Below are positions 1 through 8,522 of a stretch of 41,995 nucleotides of DNA, one piece after another (the stretch's first letter is position 1; the number at the start of each line of letters is the position of its first letter). The notes beneath the pieces were generated by a model. That model saw only the letters and a program-made list of their open reading frames with translations, was not told the DNA's origin and ran no database searches. The stretch lies in assembly GCF_900106755.1 (NCBI RefSeq), contig NZ_FNNN01000035.1:1-41995 (forward strand), in the 5' to 3' direction. A program made the position numbers and the translations under genes. Origin of the DNA: Bacteroides faecis MAJ27. GTDB lineage: Bacteria; Bacteroidota; Bacteroidia; Bacteroidales; Bacteroidaceae.

Positions 1-97
1 TGCACTGGAGAGAAACCGGGAAGGTATTTGATACCGTACTTTTCCGGGTTCTGCCCGGCATGGACGATAAGAGAACATTATTATGATACCAAAAAAA
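1..97 (+). repeat. Family A dispersed repeat, copy A1 (5' part cut by the window edge)
   Basis: This is about 90 bp of a noncoding repeat found again at 838-930 and, inverted, at 17477-17586 and 27700-27795. It carries TGATACC at 29-35 and 84-90, exactly 55 bp apart as in all the other A copies, and a GGTAT-TTG-ATACC palindrome ending at 35. The part upstream of the first base, present in A2 and A4, is missing only because the window starts here. Confidence 0.9.
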
Positions 98-126
98 CTT
101 ATCTAATTGTATTTTTTTCCCTTTTG

Positions 127-158
127 TTTGGGAGGGTGTTTAGTAATTTATATATTTG
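127..158 (+). promoter_or_regulatory. Bacteroides-type promoter for the mob genes
   Basis: TTTG at 127-130 and TATATTTG at 151-158 are separated by exactly 20 bp, a full match to the Bacteroidales -33/-7 consensus. Transcription would start about 7 bp downstream and run through the oriT-like hairpins into the MobC-like gene at 278. Confidence 0.7.
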
Positions 159-176
159 CGTTTGTAGAAATTAATA

Positions 177-255
177 GCAAGATGTGTTTTTGTGGACACA
201 AAAACCAAATCTTGCCTGATAAATCAGGAGTTTAGCCCCCTCGCAACTTGGGGGC
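177..255 (+). other. Candidate origin of transfer (oriT): three tandem inverted repeats
   Basis: Three hairpins are packed just upstream of the relaxosome gene. First, GCAAGAT at 177-183 pairs with ATCTTGC at 209-215, extended by TGTTTTTGTG (185-194) against CACAAAAACC (197-206). Second, CCTGAT (215-220) pairs with ATCAGG (223-228). Third, GCCCCC (235-240) pairs with GGGGGC (250-255). Stacked inverted repeats beside a MobC/relaxase pair are typical of oriT. The nic site cannot be assigned by eye, and the third hairpin might instead be a small attenuator. Confidence 0.55.
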
Positions 256-277
256 ATATATTATTTAGTATCATAGT

Positions 278-634
278 ATGAAAGCAAATAAAAGAGATAG
301 AATAGTGAAAGTTCGCTTAACGAATTTAGAATATGAAGAACTAACTAAAGCTTCTAAATCTAGCAAATGTATGTCAGATTATTTTAGACAGAGAGTCTTT
401 AGGAAAGGAGTTGGTCTTATTGACCCTAAAGAATTTATTCGTTCGATGGATGAAATTTGTTTGGAAATGAAACGTATAGGAAATAATATAAATCAGTTGG
501 CTAGGTATGTAAATATTCATAAGGAAGAAGTTAATCAAGAGGTTCTTAATGAGGTAGAAAAGAAAATGGCAGACTATGTAATTATGCAAGATAAATTGAA
601 TGTTACTTGGCGTAAGTTGATGTCAATCAAATAA
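278..634 (+). CDS. MobC-like relaxosome accessory protein
   Basis: A 118-residue basic protein. Its N-terminal part looks like a ribbon-helix-helix DNA-binding domain (about residues 8-45), followed by the motif GNNINQLAR (residues 68-76) typical of plasmid mobilisation protein MobC and its Bacteroidales counterparts, and a charged helical tail. Members of this family bind oriT beside the nick and help load the relaxase. It lies 23 bp after the candidate oriT and one repeat element before the relaxase gene. The gene is flanked by direct copies A1 and A2, so it sits on a roughly 0.84 kb direct-repeat module. The ATG start is preceded by a good promoter. Confidence 0.8.
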   Translation: MKANKRDRIVKVRLTNLEYEELTKASKSSKCMSDYFRQRVFRKGVGLIDPKEFIRSMDEICLEMKRIGNNINQLARYVNIHKEEVNQEVLNEVEKKMADYVIMQDKLNVTWRKLMSIK

Positions 635-694
635 TATATGTATATATAATATTTATATATATAATTTTAGTGATAAAGACAGCGTTACTATTTC

Positions 695-945
695 TTTTCC
701 CTAAAGTTCCTTGTGTCGTTTCTCTCTATACCTGAATACAGGAAAACGGCTGCATCATAAAAGAAAAGACACCGACACCATTCAGGAACTACCGCCCATC
801 GGCAAAAGGATTGCATCTAATTGATACCTTTTCTGCCTGCACTGGAGAGAAACCGGGAAGGTATTTGATACCGTACTTTTCCGGGTTCTGCCCGGCATGG
901 ACGAAGAGAAAACATTATTATGATACCAAAAACTTTAGGGGAAAA
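695..945 (+). repeat. Family A dispersed repeat, copy A2 (complete, 251 bp)
   Basis: The element is bounded by imperfect terminal inverted repeats TTTTCCCTAAAG (695-706) and CTTTAGGGGAAAA (933-945). TGATACC occurs at 822-828, 866-872 and 921-927, with a degenerate copy at 767-773, giving spacings 55, 44 and 55 bp. It fills most of the 433 bp gap between the MobC-like gene and the relaxase; the rest is AT-rich sequence made of TATATA runs. No ORF crosses it. Copy A4 at 27685-27935 is the same length and inverted. Confidence 0.92.
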
Positions 946-1067
946 TATTATATATATAAATAATATATGAATATATAATATTTGTATATTTATTGTATGA
1001 ATAAATTATATTGAAATATTCTTTTATTGAATATTTGTTTGTATATTTGCGGTGTGAAGTTATAAAT

Positions 1068-2630
1068 ATGGTAGTAGTAGTTTTAAAAGCGGCAACTTCT
1101 TTCGCTGGTATTGATTATAATGAGCGAAAGAATGAGGAAGGCAAGAGTGAACTTCTTGTTGCAGAAAATTTTGCTATGAATCCAGATAATTTGAAGAAGT
1201 CGGATTATATAGCTTATATGGAATCTGTCTGTAGGACTAATCCAGCGGTCAAGGCAAAACAATTTCATGCAGTGATTTCATGTAAGGGGCGTGAATATTC
1301 GGCAGAGGATTTGAAAAATGTAGCTTTGCAATATATAAATAAAATGGGTTATGGAAATAATCCTTATATGATATATTTTCATTCTGATACAGAAAATAAT
1401 CATGTACATATTGTTTCTACACGAGTACAGAAGAACGGACAGAAGGTAAAAGATAATATGGAAGCTGTGCGCTCACAGAAAGTCATAAATCAAATAATGA
1501 ATGTTGATTTAGCTTTGAAGGCTAAAGATGATATTTCAAAATACATGGAGTTTTCTTTTTCTACAGTGCAGCAATATAAGTTGTTACTTGAACAATCAGG
1601 ATGGAAATTAAGAGAAAAGGATGGATTATTAATTTTGTATAAGGGTGGTGAAAAGCACGCTTCAATTCAATTAGAGCAGATAAAAGATAAAGCTAAACAA
1701 TATACACCTGATGAAGAAAGAAGAAAACAGATAACAGCTCTTTTATTTAAATATAAGCAAGGACTTTCCTATACAGAACTTCAAACTTTGATGAAAGATA
1801 AGTTTGGTATAAATTTAGTCTTTCATACAGGAAAAGGACATACTAAACCTTATGGATATACATTAATTGATTATAGAAATAAGAGAGTTTTGAAAGGTGG
1901 GGAAGTTATGGATTTGAAGGAACTTTTAGTAGAGCCTAATAAACAAGCAAAAGTTGAACACTGTAATAGTATAATTAATCTTCTTTTGAAAGATGGAACA
2001 AAATATACAATGGATAGTTTCAAGAAATTAATGTTAGATTACGGTTATAGGTTTTCAATGAATGGCACAATATTTATAAATGGTGATGATAAGGCTTTAT
2101 TGGTTCTTGATAAAAAACTGTTGAAAGAACTTAGATATAATAGCAGAGTGTATGAAGCAAATAAATTTAATGTTGCTACACTTAAAGAAGCCGAGTTGTT
2201 AAGTAGAATTTATCATGTGAAAAAAGATGATATTTTGATTCAAGAGCATATGGATAAAAAAAATACTGTCTATACTGATATGATAAATAGTTATTTGGCT
2301 CATAGTTCAGATTTACATTCTACATTAAGAGAAAAAGGAATTCTTTTTGTTGAAGATGATAATTTAGTTTATCTAATAGATAAAAAGAATAAAGTAATCG
2401 TAAGTACTGATGATTTAGGAATCAATATTATAAAAGATGGCTATAGTAAAGATAGGATTACTCTAGTTACTCTTGATAAGATGGAAAGAATAAATGTTGA
2501 ACAAGATTCAGAACTGGCAAGGGGATTTAATCTGATTGATGCTATTTGTGATATTCTTAGCCAGCATATAAATGTACAGCAAGATAAATCTCCTAATAGG
2601 AAAAAGAAAAGAGGACAGCAACAAAATTAA
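1068..2630 (+). CDS. MOBP-type relaxase (mobilisation nuclease)
   Basis: A 520-residue relaxase that would nick oriT and stay bound to the transferred strand. The N-terminal region has FAGIDYNERK (about residues 12-21), where the tyrosine is the likely catalytic residue, and the three-histidine metal motif HSDTENNHVHIV near residue 105. The remaining 350 residues are lysine-rich and without a recognisable helicase or primase motif. I place the start at the ATG at 1068, not at an upstream in-frame TTG at 1011, because a -7 box TATATTTG lies at 1042-1049 and the relaxase domain begins at once. It is followed after 16 bp by parA, so the two are probably co-transcribed. Confidence 0.9.
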   Translation: MVVVVLKAATSFAGIDYNERKNEEGKSELLVAENFAMNPDNLKKSDYIAYMESVCRTNPAVKAKQFHAVISCKGREYSAEDLKNVALQYINKMGYGNNPYMIYFHSDTENNHVHIVSTRVQKNGQKVKDNMEAVRSQKVINQIMNVDLALKAKDDISKYMEFSFSTVQQYKLLLEQSGWKLREKDGLLILYKGGEKHASIQLEQIKDKAKQYTPDEERRKQITALLFKYKQGLSYTELQTLMKDKFGINLVFHTGKGHTKPYGYTLIDYRNKRVLKGGEVMDLKELLVEPNKQAKVEHCNSIINLLLKDGTKYTMDSFKKLMLDYGYRFSMNGTIFINGDDKALLVLDKKLLKELRYNSRVYEANKFNVATLKEAELLSRIYHVKKDDILIQEHMDKKNTVYTDMINSYLAHSSDLHSTLREKGILFVEDDNLVYLIDKKNKVIVSTDDLGINIIKDGYSKDRITLVTLDKMERINVEQDSELARGFNLIDAICDILSQHINVQQDKSPNRKKKRGQQQN

Positions 2631-2646
2631 TAAATATAAGTAAGAT

Positions 2647-3270
2647 ATGATAATATTATTTGGGAATCAGAAAGGCGGTTGTGGTAAAACGACTAATTGC
2701 ATACAATTTGCCAACTATCTAGTAGAAAAAGGAAAAGAAGTTCTAGTATTGGATTTAGATTTTCAGCGTTCATTATCGGATAGAAGAAAAGAAGATATTG
2801 CGACCTATGATAATGAACCTAAATATGAGGTTATACAAACCGATATATCTAATGTTGCTAAAATTATTAGTGATTTTACTAAGGTTGAGCAAGGAAATCT
2901 ATTAATAGATTTGCCTGGTAAGATTGATGATGATGCTCTGGGAACTATTCTTAAAGCTGCGGATATAATAATATGCCCATTTAAATACGATAAATTTACA
3001 ATGGATAGTACAGGTTTTTTTATCCAAGTGTTACAGTATTTAAATGTAAAAGCTAAAATATTCTTTTTACCTAACAATATGAGAACTGCGGTAAGATATG
3101 AAACAAAAGAACAGGTAGTTGATATTCTTAAGCAAGTTGGTTTTGTTACAGATGAAATACCAGCTTCTGTTGCTATGGAACGTATAAATACATTAGCAAT
3201 TAGTAATGAGTGTATTGATAAGGTGAAGAATGCTTATGATTATATCATTCAAGAAGGAGCAATAAAATAA
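2647..3270 (+). CDS. ParA/MinD-family ATPase (TraA-like)
   Basis: A 207-residue P-loop ATPase with the deviant Walker A motif GNQKGGCGKTT at residues 6-16 and a Walker B-like region near LLIDLPGK. ParA ATPases move plasmids or protein complexes over the nucleoid. In CTnDOT-type elements a ParA (TraA) is followed by a DUF3408 protein (TraB), the same order as here. No ParB gene with a classical fold is visible, so the partner and the centromere are unknown; the phased GGTATCA elements are one candidate for the latter. Confidence 0.88.
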   Translation: MIILFGNQKGGCGKTTNCIQFANYLVEKGKEVLVLDLDFQRSLSDRRKEDIATYDNEPKYEVIQTDISNVAKIISDFTKVEQGNLLIDLPGKIDDDALGTILKAADIIICPFKYDKFTMDSTGFFIQVLQYLNVKAKIFFLPNNMRTAVRYETKEQVVDILKQVGFVTDEIPASVAMERINTLAISNECIDKVKNAYDYIIQEGAIK

Positions 3271-3328
3271 AATATTCTTTTAATAGATATTTGTTATAAA
3301 GTTATTCATTTATTGTATATATTTGCAC

Positions 3329-3763
3329 ATGGCTGATAAATTAAGGAAAAAGCAAAATGAAGGTATTTCTAGTGTTCTGGAAATAGCTAAAATGATAAGA
3401 GGTGAAGAATTGCATGGGAGTAGTATAAATGAAGCTCCTATTCAAGAAGCTAAATATGAAGTTGAAGAGGAGAAAGAACCACTTCATGTAGAAATGGAAA
3501 CAACTTCTTCGGAAGTTTTTAATTTTAATGGCTCTAGTGAAATGGATTTGACGGACTTATTAGAGTACATTAAAGGAAAAAATTATAATTGCAAGGAAGT
3601 TCTATATGTTGATACAGATGTAAAAGAGGTGTTTGGGTTGCTCAAAGCTAAAGCCAAAATACCTATTTCATCTTTAGTTTCGTTTATTTTGGAAGATTGG
3701 TTAACTAAACACCGTAGCGACATAAGTTCTTTGATTAAGCAAAAAAAGAACCGTTTTCTTTAG
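3329..3763 (+). CDS. DUF3408 family protein (TraB-like)
   Basis: A 144-residue protein with an acidic, disordered middle (about residues 35-65) and a conserved C-terminal domain (about residues 75-144) of the DUF3408 type, usually encoded right after ParA in Bacteroidetes conjugative elements. It may act as the DNA-binding partner of ParA, but this is inference. The ATG at 3329 is used rather than the TTG two codons earlier. A TATATTTG box ends only 3 bp before that ATG, so if it is a real promoter it would yield a leaderless or shortened message. The stop codon TAG overlaps the 18 bp inverted repeat at 3762. Confidence 0.7.
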   Translation: MADKLRKKQNEGISSVLEIAKMIRGEELHGSSINEAPIQEAKYEVEEEKEPLHVEMETTSSEVFNFNGSSEMDLTDLLEYIKGKNYNCKEVLYVDTDVKEVFGLLKAKAKIPISSLVSFILEDWLTKHRSDISSLIKQKKNRFL

Positions 3764-3779
3764 TACAGAAAAAGGGTCG
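3762..3779 (+). repeat. 18 bp inverted repeat, left copy
   Basis: AGTACAGAAAAAGGGTCG is present here and, exactly inverted, at 39358-39375. In both places TGAAAC follows after 5 unmatched bases. The left copy overlaps the stop codon of the DUF3408 gene; the right copy lies in front of the tra operon and next to a serine recombinase gene. Confidence 0.85.
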
Positions 3780-3816
3780 TTTTGTGAAACAAAAGATTTT
3801 TGGTTAGGCTATAGAC

Positions 3817-3846
3817 CCGTCCAATGGGTTTTTCCTCATTGGACGG
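3817..3846. terminator. Bidirectional terminator between DUF3408 and tetR-like genes
   Basis: CCGTCCAATG (3817-3826) pairs perfectly with CATTGGACGG (3837-3846) around a T-rich loop. The hairpin lies between convergent genes, so it probably ends both the mob operon and the AONS-TetR operon. Confidence 0.7.
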
Positions 3847-3851
3847 ATATT

Positions 3852-4574
3852 TTAGATAGAAACAATAATTTCTTTAGGGATTCCTGTATAATATGCTATT
3901 TTTTCTACAGGAATATTATCTTCTCTCATTTTTATTATAATATCAATATTTTCTTTAGTAATAGAAGAAGGTATAAACGTAAATAAAATGTCTGACAATT
4001 TGCTTATAGCCTTAATAACTTTTTGTTTGTCAGATTCTTTTTTTAAGTCTATTTCACTGAAAGTTGAAAGTTTATCATGCAAAATAAGATAATATATTCC
4101 TCCTATTATTAGTGCAGATATAGTTACAATGTCAATATCTGTATTGGAGAATATGTTTGAGAATTTTTGGCATAAAGGTAACGTGTGCAATTCCCGTAGT
4201 TGAGCGGTACGTTGACTAGTTTCATTGTTATTAGCTAGTTCCCATTTTAGAAGTTCTTGCATGATTTTATTTTCTGATAAAGATTGAAATAAACCTACAA
4301 GAATGTTCATATATAGTGCTTTATCGTTACTAGATTGTTTTTGTGATTTTACAATATCGCTAAACCAATAGTCGTATTTTTTTACATACTCGTCAATGAA
4401 CTTATTCAAATCATCATATCTGTTATAGAATTGTACAGGCTCAATTTCAGCTTGTCGCATAATACCTGTAACTGTTAGATTAGAAAATCCTTCAGTTTCA
4501 ATTAAATGGGTTGCCGCATTAATAATGCTTTCCTTTATGTCTTTGGCACTTCTTCGCTTTCTCCTTTCTTTCAT
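3852..4574 (-). CDS. TetR-family transcriptional regulator
   Basis: A 240-residue protein whose first 60 residues form a TetR-type helix-turn-helix (AATHLIETEGFSNLTVTGIMRQAEI), followed by a longer helical ligand-binding region without recognisable specificity. It is encoded 2 bp downstream of the alpha-oxoamine synthase gene, so the enzyme and regulator form an operon. TetR proteins usually repress their own operon and a divergent neighbour until a small ligand binds. The natural ligand here could be the synthase product, which is inference. Candidate operators are listed under 5813-5980. Confidence 0.82.
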   Translation of the reverse strand: MKERRKRRSAKDIKESIINAATHLIETEGFSNLTVTGIMRQAEIEPVQFYNRYDDLNKFIDEYVKKYDYWFSDIVKSQKQSSNDKALYMNILVGLFQSLSENKIMQELLKWELANNNETSQRTAQLRELHTLPLCQKFSNIFSNTDIDIVTISALIIGGIYYLILHDKLSTFSEIDLKKESDKQKVIKAISKLSDILFTFIPSSITKENIDIIIKMREDNIPVEKIAYYTGIPKEIIVSI

Positions 4575-4576
4575 TA

Positions 4577-5812
4577 TTATTTTATTTTTATGTTCTTATT
4601 TATATCATTAAGAGTATTGACTAAAGATTCTAATTGTTCAAGTTTATGCGTGGCAAGAACGCTGACCCTTAATCTTGCTTCTTTGGTTCTTACAGCCGGA
4701 TATACAATTCCAATTGTAAAGATACCTTTTTCTTGCAACATTTTAGCAATTTCGTAAACCTTTTTATTATCTCTTATCATAATAGGAAAAATAGGGGAAA
4801 CAGATTTTCCTATGTCGAACCCTTCTTCTTTCAACCGTTTTCTAAGATAGTTCGTATTTTCCCAAAGTTTGGTTCTTATTTGTGGTTCTTTTTTTATAAT
4901 CTCTAAAGCTTTTAGTATGGATGCTGTGACTTGTGGGGTAGGGGCTGCTGAAAACACATTGCTGTCCGCATAAAATTTCAAGTATTGTATTATCTTCTTC
5001 GAAGCTGCTGCAAATCCCCCTACGCAACCAAATGACTTGCTGAATGTGCCAGTAATAATATCAATTTGACCTAAACAGTTATAGTATTCAGCTGTTCCTC
5101 TGCCATTGGCTCCCATTACTCCTATTCCATGTGCATCATCTAACATCAGCATGGTTTCATAAGTCTTGCAAAGAGTAATAATTTCCGGAAGTAAAGACAA
5201 ATCCCCATCCTGGGAATATACACCATCTATTATTACAAGTTTAGTTTGATATTGCCCTTTGACTTCTTTTAGTACCTTCTCCAAATATTCTAGGTCGTTA
5301 TGCCCAATTCGTTTTATATTTGTTCCTTTTAGTCCAGCCATTGCGCTTGTGTGGATATAAGGGTCTATCAATGCAATATCATTTTGACCCAATAAGGCTC
5401 TTAGTATTCCGGCATTTGCTCCAAATCCGGAAGAAAATAAAATAGCTTCTTCTTGTCCTACAAAAGAAGCTATTTCTTTCTCTAGCTGTTGGTGTATGTC
5501 GAGATAACCACCTATTACTTGTGCAGCGCAAGCACCTGTTCCATATTTTTTTATAGCATCTATACCTGCTTGTTTAGTTTCTTCTCTTTGTGACATACCT
5601 AAATAATCATTAGAAATAAATGCAATAACAGGTTCGTTGAAGCCTTCAATTGCCATTGTTGAACCGATACCTGTATGTGAAGTTATCCAATAGCTTTTAC
5701 ATCCGAAATCATTTAGTTGCTCAATGTACTGCTGGAAATCATTTGCTCTCTCAATAGCATTTTTCCCATAGGATAGTTCAAAGTCTTTTAATGAATGATA
5801 AGTTTTTTCCAT
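4577..5812 (-). CDS. Alpha-oxoamine synthase family PLP enzyme (BioF/Kbl/SPT/CqsA-like)
   Basis: A 411-residue fold-type I PLP enzyme. The family condenses an amino acid with an acyl-CoA or acyl-ACP and releases CO2. Visible are SNDYLG (about 67-72), the aspartate-histidine pair DDAHGIG (225-231) and the Schiff-base lysine in TGTFSKSFG (Lys259). Length and motifs fit 8-amino-7-oxononanoate synthase, aminoketobutyrate ligase, serine palmitoyltransferase and CqsA. No other biotin or sphingolipid gene is nearby, so a housekeeping role is not supported by context. Its partner is a TetR regulator and its promoter faces the toxin-like lipoprotein genes. A diffusible alpha-aminoketone signal, as made by CqsA, is an attractive but untested reading. 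Confidence 0.85.
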   Translation of the reverse strand: MEKTYHSLKDFELSYGKNAIERANDFQQYIEQLNDFGCKSYWITSHTGIGSTMAIEGFNEPVIAFISNDYLGMSQREETKQAGIDAIKKYGTGACAAQVIGGYLDIHQQLEKEIASFVGQEEAILFSSGFGANAGILRALLGQNDIALIDPYIHTSAMAGLKGTNIKRIGHNDLEYLEKVLKEVKGQYQTKLVIIDGVYSQDGDLSLLPEIITLCKTYETMLMLDDAHGIGVMGANGRGTAEYYNCLGQIDIITGTFSKSFGCVGGFAAASKKIIQYLKFYADSNVFSAAPTPQVTASILKALEIIKKEPQIRTKLWENTNYLRKRLKEEGFDIGKSVSPIFPIMIRDNKKVYEIAKMLQEKGIFTIGIVYPAVRTKEARLRVSVLATHKLEQLESLVNTLNDINKNIKIK

Positions 5813-5980
5813 ATTAGTATAATTTAGATTGTATATTGCAAAAATAGCAAATATATTATGTTTTTAAGCATTAACAGTGGAAAAAACAATATAATTCTTA
5901 TATTATATACAATTTGTATTGTATATTTGCGATATGCAAATGCATTTGCTGAATAATTACTAACTTAAAAATATCGTTTT
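5813..5980. promoter_or_regulatory. Divergent promoter region with candidate TetR operators
   Basis: On the + strand TATATTTG at 5922-5929 is a good -7 box for the gene at 5981, although a clear -33 TTTG is lacking. On the - strand TATTTTTG (complement of 5839-5846) can serve the synthase gene. Dyads lie around the + box: ATACAATTTGTAT (5907-5919, perfect) and GCAAATGCATTTGC (5936-5949, perfect, near the expected start of transcription). A direct repeat ATTGTATATT occurs at 5828-5837 and 5918-5927, one at each promoter. These are the natural places for the neighbouring TetR protein to control both directions. Confidence 0.55.
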
Positions 5981-6979
5981 ATGAGAAAACAAATTTTAAT
6001 TTTATTAGGTTTCTCTTTTAGTCTTATTGCTTGTCAGCAAAACGAAGAGATTGGTTCTGTGGAGGATAATGCCAATCCAAACGAACTTACTACTAGAGCT
6101 GCTTCTATGAGAAGGGTTCCTACACAAGCGGAAAAGGATAATCTTAAAAAGGATTTCCCAAATTTAGATGTAAATAATATTTCTGTAACAGGAGAAGCAA
6201 CAGGTACATATAATTGTATTGCTTATTCTATGGGGATAACTAACAAATGGATTGACCCAGAATCTTTTTACAATGATTTTATAGAACAGTATAAAAATGC
6301 TAAAACTTTATATGGTTCGTCTTGTAATTATGAACAGACTAGTACAGAAGGTAGCAATGCTACTGTTGATGGTTGGGGAACAAGTAGTATAGATATGACT
6401 CATGGAAGTGTTGTATATAGTAGCGGTACTTGGGAGTCAAAACTTGGGCGTTATTTGCGTATTACCCATAAAAGGAGTGAGCTATCTGGCACTTTGTATG
6501 GTAGAATTTTGGTTTCTTTTATCGAGAGTAGAACAAAGACTGATATGTCGGAGATAAAGGAACTTGCAAAACAGATAGCACAAGAAGATATTGAACTTTC
6601 TGATGCAGAAAAACAAGCTGTCATTGATAAAGCTGCAAATATTAATTGTGAGGTAAAGACTAAGTTTAACGATTTGTTTAATTCATGGAACGAAGAAATT
6701 TCAATAAATCCACAAACTAAATATAGTTCAAGTACTCTCGCTTATACAACATTACCACAGTTTAAAGAAATGCAAGCGATGGGTAAAAATATTATTCCGT
6801 TAATAATGGAAAAACTTTTAGATGAAGATAATTTCTTTTTGCTTCCTCTATATGATGCTATACAGACTGATTCTCAATTAAAAATAAGCTATAAGAAAGG
6901 TGATGCAAAGATTCTAGAAGGAGAACAGAATAAGGCTAAAAGAACAGTTCGTCTTTGGCTAAGTCTTTCGGGAAATTAA
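5981..6979 (+). CDS. Lipoprotein with a YNCIAYSMGIT domain, possible papain-like fold
   Basis: A 332-residue protein with a lipoprotein signal (lipobox SLIAC, Cys18) and a proline/threonine spacer. Residues about 70-190 contain the pattern YNCIAYSMGITNKWIDP and, further on, DMTHGSVVYSSGTWESKLG. This Cys...His arrangement is seen in a family of uncharacterised Bacteroidetes proteins and resembles a papain-like catalytic pair, but catalysis is not established. The C-terminal half is helical without known motif. It is the first gene right of the divergent promoter and is followed by a hairpin at 7005-7041, so it may be its own unit, upstream of the MACPF operon. Confidence 0.6.
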   Translation: MRKQILILLGFSFSLIACQQNEEIGSVEDNANPNELTTRAASMRRVPTQAEKDNLKKDFPNLDVNNISVTGEATGTYNCIAYSMGITNKWIDPESFYNDFIEQYKNAKTLYGSSCNYEQTSTEGSNATVDGWGTSSIDMTHGSVVYSSGTWESKLGRYLRITHKRSELSGTLYGRILVSFIESRTKTDMSEIKELAKQIAQEDIELSDAEKQAVIDKAANINCEVKTKFNDLFNSWNEEISINPQTKYSSSTLAYTTLPQFKEMQAMGKNIIPLIMEKLLDEDNFFLLPLYDAIQTDSQLKISYKKGDAKILEGEQNKAKRTVRLWLSLSGN

Positions 6980-7004
6980 GTAAAATATAACTGACTTTTT
7001 GGGA

Positions 7005-7041
7005 TAAATAGCTCTTAACGTAATATGCTGTAAGAGCTATT
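7005..7041 (+). terminator. Hairpin after the first lipoprotein gene
   Basis: AAATAGCTCTTA (7005-7016) pairs with TAAGAGCTATTT (7030-7041), followed by an AT-rich stretch. It may terminate or attenuate transcription before the next lipoprotein gene. Confidence 0.6.
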
Positions 7042-7190
7042 TATATATTTACCTAAAAGTTTTTGGCATCATGGATTTGTTTTCTCTTCGTCCTTTTGTA
7101 TATGTGGCGTATTCGCGTGCGTCAGAAAGTAAATCTACGTGAACTCTATTGTGTATTTGTTTCTAAGGACATAATTTTAAAACTATATTT

Positions 7191-8513
7191 ATGAAAAAAA
7201 AATTCTATTCTTTTTGGGGCGTAAGTCAATTATTGGTAGGAGCAATGACTATTGGTCTTGTCTCTTGTGAAAAAAGTTCTGAACTTTTATATGATTTTTC
7301 GGAAACATCAGAAAGTTCAATCCAGTCAAGAGCTATCTCTGTTGCTGACTCTGTGAGTCTGTTTTCTAATATAGATGAGTTTAAAAAAAAGCCAGAAACG
7401 AAATCTTATTCTTATTATCCTGAGACAGATGAATTTTATTCATCAAATATGTATGCTGTTAGAGAGCTTCCTTTTGCGTTGAAAGTCAGAGGAGGTGGAG
7501 TGGTTGGACAGCCTTATCTTTCTACTCAAGGAATGAGAAAAGAATTGATACTTTCAGCTTATAGTTCTTCAAAATTCTATTTAAAGATTTTGCCACCTAG
7601 TAGTGGAATACCATATTTGATTTATTCAAAGTCTTATAATAAGCCATTGGTTTGTGGTCAATATAACAATGACCCAAACAATAAACTTGTTTTTGTTTGG
7701 GACTCGGAAGATATAAGTTCTGGAAGTTGGGACCTTATACCATCAACATATAAAGGATATTTTAATATTGAAAATCAGACATATTTAGGAACGGCAGACC
7801 CCAATAATCCTTGGAGTGTGTTTAATTATTCTATAGAAGTAAAGAGTAATGGGCAGGTAGGGTATGCAAAATATAATAAGCAACCACAGCAAGAGTTTCT
7901 ATTAGAGTTTCAGGATAAATTTAAAGTAAAAGAAATAGCATTTGAACCTAAAGCTGTAGTGACGGAATTAGACCCTGTTGTTGTGTATTCAAATGGTCAG
8001 ACAGGAGCAGTTGCTGGACCATCAAATATTACAATTTATGCAAAAAAAGATGTAAAAGATACTTCTTGTTATACAGAAAAAGGAGCTTTGAAAATTCCAA
8101 TGGCAAATGAAGAACAAATGTTTTTACGTCCTGCAATAATAGCCGGGCAATTTATTGCCCCTGGCAATTTTAGTAGTGGGGAAATGCCTGATTCAACAAT
8201 ATTTTTGCCTAGAGCTCCTTATACTTCCACAACGTATGAGATACCTAAAACATTATCGGTGACTATTCCGGTAGAAGTTGATGAGCCATCTTTAATTAAA
8301 GTAACGACTTATTTAAAGAAATATAGTGTAAAGGCTGACTATACTATTACTATGACTTATCGTAATGGAAATGAGGCTAATGATAGAGAAGTTAAATTTA
8401 AAGGTTCTTGGTATGGAATAATAAATACTACATCAAAGGCAAAACCAGACGAAATAGTAACAATTCCTTTAGAAGAATATATGAAAAGTTTATCTAATAA
8501 TAATCTGCAATAA
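7191..8513 (+). CDS. Lipoprotein with lectin-like N-terminal and aerolysin-like C-terminal features
   Basis: A 440-residue protein with lipobox GLVSC (Cys26). Residues about 105-230 contain repeated aromatic/Gly segments (PYLIYSKSYNKPLV, GSWDLIPSTYKGYFNIEN, TYLG) of the kind found in beta-trefoil lectins. Residues about 350-430 are long amphipathic strands starting with IPKTLSVTIPVEVDEPSLIKV and ending with VKFKGSWYGI, resembling the membrane-binding and transmembrane region of aerolysin/ETX-MTX2 pore-forming proteins. This assignment rests on pattern only and is tentative. It ends 9 bp before the MACPF gene, so the two are almost certainly co-transcribed. The 210 bp before it hold a hairpin but no full Bacteroides promoter that I can see. 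Confidence 0.5.
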   Translation: MKKKFYSFWGVSQLLVGAMTIGLVSCEKSSELLYDFSETSESSIQSRAISVADSVSLFSNIDEFKKKPETKSYSYYPETDEFYSSNMYAVRELPFALKVRGGGVVGQPYLSTQGMRKELILSAYSSSKFYLKILPPSSGIPYLIYSKSYNKPLVCGQYNNDPNNKLVFVWDSEDISSGSWDLIPSTYKGYFNIENQTYLGTADPNNPWSVFNYSIEVKSNGQVGYAKYNKQPQQEFLLEFQDKFKVKEIAFEPKAVVTELDPVVVYSNGQTGAVAGPSNITIYAKKDVKDTSCYTEKGALKIPMANEEQMFLRPAIIAGQFIAPGNFSSGEMPDSTIFLPRAPYTSTTYEIPKTLSVTIPVEVDEPSLIKVTTYLKKYSVKADYTITMTYRNGNEANDREVKFKGSWYGIINTTSKAKPDEIVTIPLEEYMKSLSNNNLQ

Positions 8514-8522
8514 GAAAAGATT

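Noticed and set aside
695..945. CRISPR array
   Set aside because: The repeats are dispersed over the whole window, differ in orientation, and lack regular spacers or cas genes.
695..945. A elements as classical MITEs
   Set aside because: They have terminal inverted repeats, but I see no target-site duplications and no matching transposase; the fixed internal heptamer spacing suggests a binding function instead. Not excluded.
1083..1268. Open frame of 61 codons on the - strand inside the relaxase gene
   Set aside because: It lies wholly within a well-supported gene, has no promoter and no recognisable protein features.
4577..5812. Calling the synthase bioF or kbl
   Set aside because: Motifs fit several alpha-oxoamine synthases and no biotin or threonine-degradation gene is nearby.
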